From Fibrobacterota bacterium (GTDB lineage: Bacteria > Fibrobacterota > Chitinivibrionia > Chitinivibrionales > FEN-1185): 64,000 bases of DNA. Position 1 is the stretch's first letter; every line of letters starts with the position of its first letter. Shown one piece after another: positions 16,429 to 25,477 of this stretch. The notes under the pieces are model-generated. The model had not been told where the DNA came from. It worked only from the letters and a program-made list of their open reading frames with translations, and did no database searches. The position numbers and the translations under genes were made by a program. Location of the stretch: assembly GCA_003165595.1 (NCBI GenBank), contig PLWQ01000004.1, positions 1 through 64,000 on the forward strand. Reading direction: 5' to 3'.

Positions 16429-16878
16429 CTATTTAGCTGTGTTTTGGCCCAAATACGGTGAGAAACCGGTAATCTCTGATTTTCTTTCGACCGCATTTTC
16501 CATGTCCTTCAATATGCCAGATTGTGTCTGGCGTTTTGATCCTTTCGCCAATTCGCCAGATCCGATCTGGCGAATTTCAGGACTTCGTGAAGAATAGGTC
16601 AAATAGAAAGTCCTGAAATAACGCAAATTTGTTGTGGAAAACCCTCGGCCATACTTCTGGCTAAGCTTTTCAGATAATTCTTCAATCACCTTTTCGCCGT
16701 ATCCTGCGCGGTTCTTGCCGCCCTGAATCTCCTGAACGATTTCACGTCCGATAAGCCAGTAAGCAATAACCATATTACTATTCACAGACCGAAGGACATT
16801 CTTTCTCGCTTGTTCGAGAATAGTTGCGACTCGTTTGAAAAGCGAGTCTGCCTTCTTGGCGACATTCTTCATATTCAT
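16429..16878 (-). pseudogene. DUF1016/YhcG-type nuclease gene, 3'-truncated
   Basis: The 149-residue frame matches the DUF1016 N-terminal helical domain (SNMVIAYWLIGREIVQEIQ, GYGEKVIEELSEKLSQKYG, FSTTNLRYFRTFY) that precedes a PD-(D/E)XK nuclease domain in full-length proteins of about 350 residues. Here the nuclease half is missing: after about residue 105 the sequence becomes low-complexity and stops at 16429. The full family is linked to defence islands and to processing of stalled DNA. The truncation marks the left edge of the AT-rich defence island, beside core genes. Confidence 0.75.
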
Positions 16879-17010
16879 TTCAATCCTTCAAATAGCTGGT
16901 ATGAATTCATGCAGTGGGTAACTATGAAAAATAAACGCCTGCCCGTTCAATTCACAGCTTATTCCAGCCAGTACTAAATGGCGGCGGCCTATTCACCAAT
17001 GGTGCAAATT

Positions 17011-17290
17011 CATGCTCGCACAACGTTCCAGGCATGCCGAAGTTGCTGCATCGCCAACATGATACCGCCAGCGAAGCGCGGACGTTGACGGAGGCGTTAA
17101 ACGGGCCATTTGCCGAAGGCCGAGGGCGGTTGCCGCCCGATGCTTGCTTTGTTTGTTGCAGGCTGGAAATTTAAACACCACCATAGTTTAATGTCTTTCT
17201 GCGGCGGCTCCGGAGTCTTCGACGTCCCGATTCATTTCGGGATTTGTACGTCAGCCTTTTTTGTCTTTCGGCCCGTTTCTTTTCTGGCGG
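17011..17290 (-). repeat. Dispersed repeat, copy A
   Basis: Copy A of a repeat that also occurs at about 25700-25960 (copy B, same orientation) and 29240-29390 (copy C, partial, opposite orientation). A and B share CAACGTTCCA, GCCGAAGTTGC, GACATGA-type and GTTGACGG words, then the purine-rich block CCGCCGC-GAAA-ACA-TTAAAC when read on the minus strand, then a T- or A-rich stretch between GGCGGC words. Both lie in non-coding gaps at borders of gene modules. An attC-like or MITE-like origin is possible but not shown. The rest of the 16879-17418 gap shows no gene. Confidence 0.5.
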
Positions 17291-17418
17291 CGTATGTCTT
17301 TAATTGATTTATGATTTCTAAGGGGTGCCTTCTTGTTTATTCTGGTTTTATGTCTGGCCGCGCCCCTTTTCCGCCCGAATACATGACGTGCGCGGGCGAT
17401 GCTATTTAAAATTATTTC

Positions 17419-18972
17419 TTAGGTTTTGCTTCTATTAAAAACATCAAATGTATTAGCTAAATTCTGTGATTGATTTTCAGAAGGATTTACAAATAATGGT
17501 ATTTTTGTATCTGTAAAAATATCTTGTCTTTCTGTTAAAATGGTTCTCAAAAACGGGTCACCATCTGCATTGAGTTTATTGATCGATTCAGTCATTCCAA
17601 GCTGAAGATGTTTTGAAAGAAAGACCATCCAGATCAATTCAAAATTAGAATTTTTATCTGCTGCAAAAGCCATTTCAGCCTTAATCAAATCAGTAAGTAT
17701 CAACTTTAAATTATGTTCTTCGTCATATTCTTTGTAAATTGCTGCTATTATTGCTATAACAAGACAAATGGTCTTTTCTGATTCACGTTTGAGCAGCATA
17801 AGTAAGCTAAAGACCTTCAACAATTGCTTTTTACGTGATTCGGGTCTATGGGAAAATTGAATTTTGAGTTCATGTTTTCGATTGAACAGCTCACTTAGAA
17901 ACTTTTCCAATAAACTTGTTCCTGGAAAATGCCTATGAATATCAAGAGCTTTCAATAAAGTATGTTCAAACTTAGAAAACGGAACAGTATTGACCTTCCG
18001 CAAGGATAACGGATAATATTCCCGGTCATGTTCGCGATAAAGTCCTTCGGGTAAGTTGTGAACCTTCGTCTTATGTTCATTAATAAGAAGATTAAAAGCA
18101 GATAGCTCGTCGGCAAGACATTTGGATATTTTCTTGGCTTGTCCTTCGTTGTCGCAAAGGATTCGGTAGTCATCTTTAAAACGTGTTGCTAAAAAATGGA
18201 TTCCGAGATATTTCAATTTAATGGATATGTTTCTGTCAATACGAGCAAGCACAATTTCAGCGATCAAATCACTTAAGGCAGAGCCTACTGGTATCCCATT
18301 GGTTCGTTTATCGTTTGCAGATTGAATCAACTTGTCGATTTTGCAGCCTGTCAATAAGATGTCTTTGTCATTTAACGCTTCTTCTCGACCATGCAAAGCC
18401 CAACCTATACTATGCGTGTAAATAGAATTATAAAAATTTGTTATGTCTGTACGTATGAGAAATCTGAAATTATGCGCTTCAGCAACAAGATCTTTTTCTG
18501 CCATTTCAATCCACTCATAAATCATTCTGCCTGCGCGAAGTTTACTAAGATTACCGTTTGATTTGGAATCCAATGGAAGTGGAAAGCTATAAGAGTAAAT
18601 TGCAAGGTCTTTATGGAATAAATGAGCGACGATCGCGTCCCAATCCTGAAGAATCCAGTAAACAATATCGTGGTAATTATGAGGATGCTGAATGGCGAAT
18701 ATTCTTGAAGTCAAATGCGACTTTGGATACGAAATAGAAACCAGATGTCGGCGAGGTAATTTCTTTAAATCCTTATGAAATGGCTCAATATTCAACCCGA
18801 AAGAACCAATTTTGAAACATGGCGGAAGGACATAATGTTCGGGAAAATAACCTTCGTTTAAAAGCCAATCGGCAATTTTATCTTTAGAGATGCCAGTTAA
18901 GAGTCTTTTGGAATTATGAAAATGCGATTGTGGCAAAGGCAGAAAATCGTTATTATCTAAAATTGCTGCCAT
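17419..18972 (-). CDS. Reverse transcriptase of the Abi/DRT (unknown-group) type
   Basis: A 517-residue protein with an RT palm: RTDITNFYNSIYTHSIGWAL (first catalytic Asp, D176), GIPVGSALSDLIAEI, and RFKDDYRIL holding the [YF]xDD motif as FKDD at 265-268. There is no maturase, retron or integrase domain; the C-terminal 220 residues are helical, as in Abi-type and defence-associated RTs. The start lies 5 nt after the hsdR stop, so it is translated with the restriction operon. This suggests anti-phage function, probably abortive. I cannot name the RT subgroup from sequence alone. Confidence 0.85.
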   Translation of the reverse strand: MAAILDNNDFLPLPQSHFHNSKRLLTGISKDKIADWLLNEGYFPEHYVLPPCFKIGSFGLNIEPFHKDLKKLPRRHLVSISYPKSHLTSRIFAIQHPHNYHDIVYWILQDWDAIVAHLFHKDLAIYSYSFPLPLDSKSNGNLSKLRAGRMIYEWIEMAEKDLVAEAHNFRFLIRTDITNFYNSIYTHSIGWALHGREEALNDKDILLTGCKIDKLIQSANDKRTNGIPVGSALSDLIAEIVLARIDRNISIKLKYLGIHFLATRFKDDYRILCDNEGQAKKISKCLADELSAFNLLINEHKTKVHNLPEGLYREHDREYYPLSLRKVNTVPFSKFEHTLLKALDIHRHFPGTSLLEKFLSELFNRKHELKIQFSHRPESRKKQLLKVFSLLMLLKRESEKTICLVIAIIAAIYKEYDEEHNLKLILTDLIKAEMAFAADKNSNFELIWMVFLSKHLQLGMTESINKLNADGDPFLRTILTERQDIFTDTKIPLFVNPSENQSQNLANTFDVFNRSKT

Positions 18973-18977
18973 GAGGA

Positions 18978-21284
18978 CTACGCCGCTTTCTCATACAAAT
19001 ATTTCTGAAAAGCAATAAATGTCTGCCGAATCTTGTCTGTTCCGCCAAGTGCCTCTGCCGCATCGCTTATTTCGTGATACTTAAGCTTGAGCAGATCGGG
19101 CAGTTTTTCTTGGTCGAGCTCCTCAACACCGGTTTCAATATATTTCGACAATACGAATTCCAGAAATTCCTTTTGTTTCGCATCCAGGCCGTTGAAAATG
19201 CGCGTTTCTGCCAGTGTCACCCGTTGTTCTCGTGTTATCGGCTTAACGGCAAACGAGACGTATTCCAGGACATCGAACAGGTCGCTTTTTTCGGCGTTAA
19301 TTAGCCGCTGAAGTGTCGAGAGTTCATCTTTGCCGAACCCTGCATCTGCTATCTTTTCCAAAAAGGTTTTCCTGGTCGCCGGAACAGACCATATTTTCCG
19401 CAGTTCATCTTCATTTTTAAAAAAGGCAGGCAGTGCACCGTAAAGGCTTTTCAGGAATTCCTCAACGGAAATTGGCTTGCCGTCAGGGCTCCAGAACGAA
19501 GTTGCGATCATGTGCTGGATTTCACGCTCTTTGCCATCCCGCAATTTAATCCTGAGCTTGGCCTTTGGCGGCGGCGGTTCAGGTGGCGGATTTTCCGGGC
19601 CGGGTCCTTTGGGTGGTTTGGGTTTTTTTGGTTCCAGTTCTACCGGCTCGCCGTCCCATTCGGGGTCGGAAAAATGGTGGTACGCATCAACGAAGTCGTA
19701 GATAGTAAAATATTCTTTCCCGTCAAAAAGGCGAGTGCCGCGCCCGATTATCTGCTTGAATTCGATCATCGAATTTATGGGGCGCATCAGAACGATATTG
19801 CGGATATTGCGAGCGTCAACACCTGTGGAAAGCTTCTGTGAAGTGGTCAGAACAGTAGGTATGGTCTTTTCATTGTCCTGAAATTCCCGGAGGTATTGCT
19901 CGCCGATACCTGCGTCATTTGCCGTGACACGCACGCAATAATTCGGGTCTTTACTTTCTTTAAATTGGTTGATCAAATCCCTAACGACAGCGGCATGAGC
20001 CTGAGTTGCACAAAAAACAATGGACTTTTCCTTCTGATTGGCTTCGTCCAGGAAGATATTGACTCGTTTGGATTCTCGTTCCTTGATCTCAATGATTTTG
20101 TTAAAATCCGGTTCCTCATATAGCCTGTTTTCTTCGACTTCTCCTTCGATAACCTGGTCGTCCGGAGTGAAAATGTAATCGTCAAGCGTTGTCTTTATTC
20201 GTTTGACCTTAAACGGCGTAAGAAAACCGTCATTGATACCCTCTTTAAGAGAATAGACATACACCGGTTCGCCGAAATATTTGTATGTGTCAATATTTTC
20301 CACGCGCTTGGGTGTTGCGGTCAATCCTAATTGCACGGCAGGAGCGAAATATTCAAGAATGCCGCGCCAATTACTTTCATCATTTGCGCCGCCTCTATGG
20401 CATTCGTCGACAACAATAAAATCAAAATAGTCGGCAGGGTATTCTCCAAAATAGGGAACCGGGTTTCCGGTCATATCCTTACCACTCATGAAAGTCTGAA
20501 AAATGGTAAAGAAGATACTACCGTTGGTCGGAACATTTCCGCGTCTTCGAATTTCATCGGGCTTGATTCGCACCAAAGCATCTTCGGGGAAAGCTGAGAA
20601 TGCGTTGAATGCCTGATCCGCAAGGATATTCCTGTCCGCTAAAAACAGAATGCGCGGGCGTCGACTGCCATCGCGTTTCAGGTTCCAGCGCGTATAAAAG
20701 AGCTTCCATGCAATCTGAAAAGCAATAAAGGTTTTGCCGGTTCCGGTAGCCAGCGTTAAAAGGATTCGATTTTTCTCTTCGGCCATGGCTTTAAGTGCAT
20801 TATTGACTGCGATTTCCTGATAATAACGGGCGCTTTTTGTGCCACCGACATCTTCAAAGGGAACTGAATCGAACTTGTCTTTCCACTCGTATTGCTTTGC
20901 AAAGGTTTTTTTCCAGAGTTCGGCGGGCGTTGGGAAGGAACGTATCGTTTTCTCTGTGCCGGATTTCATTGAAATTTCATAAATCGCTTTGCCATTTGAG
21001 GCATAGGTGAAATCAATGTCCAGTTTCGTTGCATAGGTTTTAGCTTGGGCTACTCCTTCGCCGACTTCCTGTCCGTCGCTTTTTGCCTCGATAACGCCGA
21101 TCTTAATGTTTTTGTAAACAAGAACGTAATCGGCTATCATCGGTTTAGCCCGGCCACCGCCGACCTGGATCTTTCCGGCGGTTATGTGGTGTTCACGAAG
21201 GACTTTTGATCCTTCTACAACACCCCAGCCGCTGTCCTTGAGGGCCGGGTCAATAAGTTCTGCTCGGGTTTCTGATTCGTTCAT
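18978..21284 (-). CDS. hsdR: Type I restriction enzyme, R (motor and nuclease) subunit
   Basis: A 768-residue EcoEI-like HsdR. The N-terminal nuclease motif is D52 with E66-x-K68 (ADYVLVY ... GVIEAKS). Superfamily 2 motor motifs follow: ATGTGKT (179-185) and DECHRGG (DECH at 293-296), then the helicase C domain with IGRGTRL. A Pro-rich linker (PKPPKGPGPENPPPEPPPP) separates the motor from the C-terminal EcoEI R-type domain. It translocates and cuts unmodified DNA together with HsdM and HsdS. A 34-codon ORF precedes it, and the reverse transcriptase follows 5 nt after its stop. Confidence 0.95.
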   Translation of the reverse strand: MNESETRAELIDPALKDSGWGVVEGSKVLREHHITAGKIQVGGGRAKPMIADYVLVYKNIKIGVIEAKSDGQEVGEGVAQAKTYATKLDIDFTYASNGKAIYEISMKSGTEKTIRSFPTPAELWKKTFAKQYEWKDKFDSVPFEDVGGTKSARYYQEIAVNNALKAMAEEKNRILLTLATGTGKTFIAFQIAWKLFYTRWNLKRDGSRRPRILFLADRNILADQAFNAFSAFPEDALVRIKPDEIRRRGNVPTNGSIFFTIFQTFMSGKDMTGNPVPYFGEYPADYFDFIVVDECHRGGANDESNWRGILEYFAPAVQLGLTATPKRVENIDTYKYFGEPVYVYSLKEGINDGFLTPFKVKRIKTTLDDYIFTPDDQVIEGEVEENRLYEEPDFNKIIEIKERESKRVNIFLDEANQKEKSIVFCATQAHAAVVRDLINQFKESKDPNYCVRVTANDAGIGEQYLREFQDNEKTIPTVLTTSQKLSTGVDARNIRNIVLMRPINSMIEFKQIIGRGTRLFDGKEYFTIYDFVDAYHHFSDPEWDGEPVELEPKKPKPPKGPGPENPPPEPPPPKAKLRIKLRDGKEREIQHMIATSFWSPDGKPISVEEFLKSLYGALPAFFKNEDELRKIWSVPATRKTFLEKIADAGFGKDELSTLQRLINAEKSDLFDVLEYVSFAVKPITREQRVTLAETRIFNGLDAKQKEFLEFVLSKYIETGVEELDQEKLPDLLKLKYHEISDAAEALGGTDKIRQTFIAFQKYLYEKAA

Positions 21285-21287
21285 TAT

Positions 21288-21392
21288 TTATTCCGCCCAG
21301 CTTTTTGCTACTTTCAGCAGTAGGTTCCAAAATGGAACTAACTGAATTTCCGTGAAATTATTATTAGCTGCGAGTGCCTTTTTGCTTTTCAT
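21288..21392 (-). CDS. Putative 34-residue peptide between hsdS and hsdR
   Basis: An ATG at 21392 opens 34 codons (MKSKKALAANNNFTEIQLVP ... KSWAE) ending at TAA 21288-21290. It begins 5 nt after the hsdS stop and ends 3 nt before the hsdR start, filling the only gap in an otherwise tightly packed operon. There is no strong ribosome binding site, but stop-start spacing permits reinitiation. The sequence is amphipathic and partly hydrophobic (QLVPFWNLLLKVAKSW). It may be a real accessory peptide or a fortuitous spacer ORF. Confidence 0.35.
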   Translation of the reverse strand: MKSKKALAANNNFTEIQLVPFWNLLLKVAKSWAE

Positions 21393-21397
21393 TTTGT

Positions 21398-22900
21398 TCA
21401 CGATGCGGTTCCTGTCAAGGCGCCAGAGAAGGCTTTGCGTAGTAGCGCTGTTTTAAGTAAATCAAGATTTGATAGTTTCTTCTGGTAAATTGATTCAAGA
21501 TTCTTGGTTTCTGCTGCCAGCCTATTCAGCTTGGAGACGATCTCAACCTGCACTTTAAGAGACGGAAAAGGAAAATTCTGATTTTCAAAAGTTGCCATAT
21601 TGATATTATCCCGCGCAGTGCCTTTTCCACATTCTTTGAGAAATGCCTTGAAGGATTGAAGCAGATATTCGACATACTCGTTATTTGCTTTCTTCTCGTC
21701 AACGATAATACCAATTACACTATCGGGGAAACATGCATCAAAGTCCAAAATCGCAGTCTCTCCAACATTTGCGCCAACTATTGCGATACAGACAGTGCCT
21801 CTGGGCCATAATTTACTTTGGGCTAACCCCATTTCATTATACGTTTGGGTGTAGGATTTTATCCAATGCGAAGAATTGCCAACATCGCCAGTTTGAATAA
21901 GCGGGTAAGAACCTCCAAGAATCTTTGAGTCACCTCTGGGCCTGTGTCTTGATTTGCCTCTCCCAAATTCAATTGAGATGCTAGAAAGGTTTTTAAGGCT
22001 CCATTGAGCCCCAGGGTTGGTAAAAAGACTTTTTAGATATGAATTGAATATTTCTCGGGAATTCGCCAGATTCTTCTCCGCGATTTCTTTCGCGCGGGAG
22101 ATGCCGGAAAATGCTTCGTCGAGTATGGCGACGATGCGTTTTTGTTCAGGGAGCGGGGGAAGAGGAATTGTTATGCTTTCAATTTGAGATTTATTGATAG
22201 AAGGAAACACTGCACCTGCATTGCCGACAATTTCTGACTCCTGTTTCACTAGAAAATTGAAAAGGTATTCAGGTTCAATGCCCTTGCCGGGCCTGATTGC
22301 TGCCAAACCACGTCCGATGCATATCTTTTTCGTTGAAAAGTTTACAGGGCCAACAGGAGCTCTAACCGACATTAAAATGTCACCAGCAAGTGCTTCTTTT
22401 GTTATCTCGGTTGTCCACGTAGTCGGTTCGGAAATGAACCTTTCGCCAAATTCTTTCTTACCTTGGTAGAAAGGTGTACCGTTTCCAACATTATTGTAGT
22501 ACTTTCCTTCGGGTGATTGGCCTGCAATCACAATACACACATCCCCAAGTTTCTTTTGTTCCCACCCCTTTCCCGCTCCAACCCCTGCATCCTCTTCTCT
22601 ACGATAAAACTCCTTCCCCACTCTGTCAATATGCTCTCTCAGCTTGTCATTCTTCAACGAATCATAAGCGGAAATATCAAAGGTGTACGGCAAGAACGAT
22701 TCATCAAGCGCGTCGAGCACGTCGGCAATGGTTTTCGTGTTGATATTGCCAAAGAGCGTCAAATCGATATCCGACCCTTCGCGGTAATTGCCCTTCGCGC
22801 GGGAGCCGTAGATGACCGCCTTTTCTATCTCGTGATAGCGCCTGAGAATGGCGTGTATTTTGGCCATAGTAGAATTGTCAAGTCCAAACAAAGGTTTCAC
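21398..22900 (-). CDS. hsdS: Fusion: MntA-type nucleotidyltransferase + type I specificity subunit HsdS
   Basis: Residues 1-105 are a minimal nucleotidyltransferase: G32-S33-x10-D44-x-D46 (GSRAKGNYREGSDID), then PYTFDIS and IDRVGKEFYRR. Residues about 112-500 are HsdS with two target-recognition domains: WEQKKLGDV ... PLPPLPEQKRIVAILDEAF, then WSLKNLSSI ... FPFPSLKVQVEIV. Junction is a short Gly-Ala linker (EEDAGVGAGKG) with no stop codon. The upstream gene, overlapping by 4 nt, encodes a HEPN protein of the matching toxin family. The NTase should AMPylate the HEPN toxin, as in the HepT/MntA system, while the HsdS part directs the restriction-modification complex to its site. Confidence 0.88.
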   Translation of the reverse strand: MKPLFGLDNSTMAKIHAILRRYHEIEKAVIYGSRAKGNYREGSDIDLTLFGNINTKTIADVLDALDESFLPYTFDISAYDSLKNDKLREHIDRVGKEFYRREEDAGVGAGKGWEQKKLGDVCIVIAGQSPEGKYYNNVGNGTPFYQGKKEFGERFISEPTTWTTEITKEALAGDILMSVRAPVGPVNFSTKKICIGRGLAAIRPGKGIEPEYLFNFLVKQESEIVGNAGAVFPSINKSQIESITIPLPPLPEQKRIVAILDEAFSGISRAKEIAEKNLANSREIFNSYLKSLFTNPGAQWSLKNLSSISIEFGRGKSRHRPRGDSKILGGSYPLIQTGDVGNSSHWIKSYTQTYNEMGLAQSKLWPRGTVCIAIVGANVGETAILDFDACFPDSVIGIIVDEKKANNEYVEYLLQSFKAFLKECGKGTARDNINMATFENQNFPFPSLKVQVEIVSKLNRLAAETKNLESIYQKKLSNLDLLKTALLRKAFSGALTGTAS

Positions 22901-23319
22901 TCGTGTTCCTGCTCGTGAAGAGATGTAAACTTCTCCGTAAGGCTTTTGAATGCCGGAAAGAATTTATCGGTAATTGAATCCAACACCTCATCTGCAAGGG
23001 CTTCATCATACGTGTGCGAGGTAAGGTTTCGCGCTTTTATCATTTCCATCCAGATTTCCCCATCGGAAACAAGCCCGGATTTGAATGCCTGTCGGGTAGT
23101 GTCTTTGGAACCGATGAGCGTGGTATAGCCCTGTTCCGCGAGATAGTCTTTCATCAGGTTCCACGCCAATTCATGCGTATATTCAAAGCCTTGTATGAGC
23201 CCCTGTTTTTCAAGTTTGCTTAACGCGCGCTCCTTTGCGAGCGAGACAGCGCTCTCCAGTTCCCGGAACGCCTGCATATAATTATTAAACCGCTGTATCC
23301 AACGCACATCAGTAGCCAT
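22897..23319 (-). CDS. HepT-type HEPN toxin (HI0074 family)
   Basis: A 140-residue helical protein of the HI0074 family of nucleotidyltransferase partners. It carries R97-x4-H102-x-Y104 (RNLTSHTY), the RX4HXY motif of HEPN toxins; the Arg and His are the RNase site, and the Tyr is the residue AMPylated by MntA in characterised pairs. GFEYTHELAWNLMKDYL is the conserved core helix. It overlaps the start of the nucleotidyltransferase-HsdS fusion by 4 nt and lies 14 nt after hsdM, so toxin, antitoxin and restriction genes are one transcription unit. Confidence 0.85.
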   Translation of the reverse strand: MATDVRWIQRFNNYMQAFRELESAVSLAKERALSKLEKQGLIQGFEYTHELAWNLMKDYLAEQGYTTLIGSKDTTRQAFKSGLVSDGEIWMEMIKARNLTSHTYDEALADEVLDSITDKFFPAFKSLTEKFTSLHEQEHE

Positions 23320-23333
23320 ATTAAAATGCCTCC

Positions 23334-24794
23334 TTATTTTTTTACTAGCTCCTGGATTGTCTTTAGAATCTCCACACTCTCCCTGTCCAATTCTTTCATC
23401 TCATCAATAATCTCCTTCGGGTCACGGAGCTCGGTTTCATCTTTTCTGTTCGGATTCTTCACCGACAAATCCCACGCCCCGCTATCCACGTCAGATATTT
23501 TCACACACCACGAATTGGGCGAATCCGCCTTCGTCTTTTGTAGTCTCACAAATTCCGAGAGGTCATTTTCATTCAGCGGATTGGTTTTGCCCAAATTTCT
23601 GTCAAGATTAAGTTGGTAATACCAAACCTTCTTTGTCGGTTTTCCTTTTTCAAAGAAAAGAACAACGGTTTTTACTCCTGCACCGGTGAAAACGCCTCCG
23701 GGCAGGTCAAGTACGGTATGAAGGTCGCAGCTTTCTAGAAGCATTTTCCGCAAAGAGACCGACGCATTGTCGGTATTTGACAGAAAGGTATTTTTAATGA
23801 CTATGCCAGCGCGACCACCTGCCCTTAGGATCTTTATATAGTGCTGAAGAAATAGAAAGGCGGTTTCGCCTGTTTTTATCGGAAAGTTTTGCTGAACTTC
23901 GGCCCGCTCTTTACCGCCGAATGGGGGATTTGTCAGAACTATATCGTAGCGGTCTTTTTCCTGAATATCCGCAAGGTTTTCTGAAAGCGTATTGGTGTGA
24001 ATGATATTCGGAGCTTCAACACCATGCAAAATCATATTCATGGTACCAATGATGTACGCTAAGGACTTTTTTTCTTTCCCGTAGAATGTTCTTTTCTGTA
24101 AGGTCTCAATATCTTTGGTCGTTAGGTTCTTACTGGCTTTGAGGTATTCGAAGCCTTCACATAAGAACCCTTCCGAACCACCGGCACCGTCATAAATAGT
24201 CTTCCCAATTTCAGGTGCAACAACCTTTATAATGGTTTTTATAAGAGGGCGCGGAGTGTAATATTCGCCGCCATTACGACCAGCATTACCCATATTCTGA
24301 ATTTTAGCTTCGTACAGGTGGGACATCTCATGCTTTTCCGCATGAGAACGGAAGCGGAGTTCGTCTATCAGGTTAATGACTTCCCGAAGATTGTAACCGC
24401 TCTGGATTTTGTTCTTAAGCTCGCTGAAAATTTCACCGATTTTGTAGATGATCGTGTCGGGGCTTTCTGCATCGGTTTTGAACTTTTTCAAATAGGGGAA
24501 AAGCTTATGGTCAACAAAATCCTTGAGATCGTCGCCGGTTGATGCTTTATGATGGTCAAGCTTGCCGTCTTTTCCCTTGGGCATTGCCCATTTTTCCCAA
24601 CGATATTGAGCGTCGATGATTTCCGTGTATGGTTTTCCGGAAAGTTCGGAAGCGGTTTTCTTGTCTTTTTCGAAATCGTCAAGATACTTGAGAAAAAGAA
24701 TCCATGATGTTTGCTCAACATAGTCAAGCTCACTGCTGCAACCTGCGTCTTTGTGGAGAATGTCGTCGATGTTTTTGAAGGTTTGTTCGAACAT
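23334..24794 (-). CDS. hsdM: Type I DNA methyltransferase, M subunit
   Basis: This 486-residue N6-adenine methyltransferase has the HsdM N-terminal helical domain (1-150), motif I YDGAGGSEGFLCE (201-213), and catalytic motif IV NPPF (289-292). The motif I form DGAGGSEGF replaces the common DPACGTGGF but keeps the SAM-binding pattern. It pairs with HsdS to methylate the target on host DNA. It begins 5 nt after the HEPN-like gene at 24800 and is followed by the HepT gene. Confidence 0.94.
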   Translation of the reverse strand: MFEQTFKNIDDILHKDAGCSSELDYVEQTSWILFLKYLDDFEKDKKTASELSGKPYTEIIDAQYRWEKWAMPKGKDGKLDHHKASTGDDLKDFVDHKLFPYLKKFKTDAESPDTIIYKIGEIFSELKNKIQSGYNLREVINLIDELRFRSHAEKHEMSHLYEAKIQNMGNAGRNGGEYYTPRPLIKTIIKVVAPEIGKTIYDGAGGSEGFLCEGFEYLKASKNLTTKDIETLQKRTFYGKEKKSLAYIIGTMNMILHGVEAPNIIHTNTLSENLADIQEKDRYDIVLTNPPFGGKERAEVQQNFPIKTGETAFLFLQHYIKILRAGGRAGIVIKNTFLSNTDNASVSLRKMLLESCDLHTVLDLPGGVFTGAGVKTVVLFFEKGKPTKKVWYYQLNLDRNLGKTNPLNENDLSEFVRLQKTKADSPNSWCVKISDVDSGAWDLSVKNPNRKDETELRDPKEIIDEMKELDRESVEILKTIQELVKK

Positions 24795-24799
24795 GCAAA

Positions 24800-25477
24800 T
24801 TATTCCTTGTGATTCTTAAAGATGTTTGGTCGTGTCCGTCTGATAAGTGAGTCAATGAACTGAAAATAGGGAATTGCGTTTGCCTCAGCGTGTTTAACTT
24901 GCGCAATGCCCTGAATCATCGGTAACGATGCAATTCTCGTAATACTGGTTTCTTCAAATTGCAAACCTTGTTCTGTAACCTTCGCGCCGGTTAGGGGTAT
25001 GCTAATTTCGCTATGAGTTTTTGATGAATCCGCGTGGCTATAAGCATTTCGTAAACATTCACGAATCCTATTTAGTTCTTTTTTGTCTTCTTTTGTAATG
25101 ATACCTTGAGTGCAGGCGGCATTGATGTTTTTGTCCATATTGTTTGAATTGTACGCTGCTGTAGATTGAGCGGTCGCATTTGTGAGTTTTTCAATAAGAT
25201 CCTTCCCTTCGGAGCTAAAATTGGCATTTTTGTAAATCAGAGCGATTTTAAGATATTTTTCAATCATGTGGTTGGTTAAGGTTATCGCAGCCTGACATAA
25301 ACCGAAGATAATACAAATACAAATTTCATTCCGAAGTGGATTTACTTCTGTATCGCCTTCATAGGAATTCTTGAATATTTCGCGGATTACAGGATAATTT
25401 GAGAAGATATTCTTCTGCCTGGACTGAATCAGCTCATTAACTTCTGCTAAATATTTTGTTTTTGTATCTTCATCCAT
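24800..25477 (-). CDS. HEPN-like protein heading the restriction operon
   Basis: About 225 residues from ATG 25477; a GTG at 25591 would add 38 Lys/Ala/Pro-rich residues but has poor spacing. A long helical stretch (CICIIFGLCQAAITLTNHMI) is followed by RIRECLRNAYSHADS, in which R-x4-H (RNAYSH) fits the HEPN RNase motif. The helix-and-motif order resembles other HEPN proteins. The family is not known and no nucleotidyltransferase partner lies next to it, apart from the one fused to HsdS two genes later. A 7-bp hairpin (25497-25517) precedes the ATG. It may be an RNase effector or sensor for the system. Confidence 0.55.
   Translation of the reverse strand: MDEDTKTKYLAEVNELIQSRQKNIFSNYPVIREIFKNSYEGDTEVNPLRNEICICIIFGLCQAAITLTNHMIEKYLKIALIYKNANFSSEGKDLIEKLTNATAQSTAAYNSNNMDKNINAACTQGIITKEDKKELNRIRECLRNAYSHADSSKTHSEISIPLTGAKVTEQGLQFEETSITRIASLPMIQGIAQVKHAEANAIPYFQFIDSLIRRTRPNIFKNHKE

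Noticed and set aside
17419-18972. Assigning the reverse transcriptase to a numbered DRT group or to a retron
   Set aside because: No RNA element or effector gene of retrons is seen, and group assignment needs a tree that I cannot build here.
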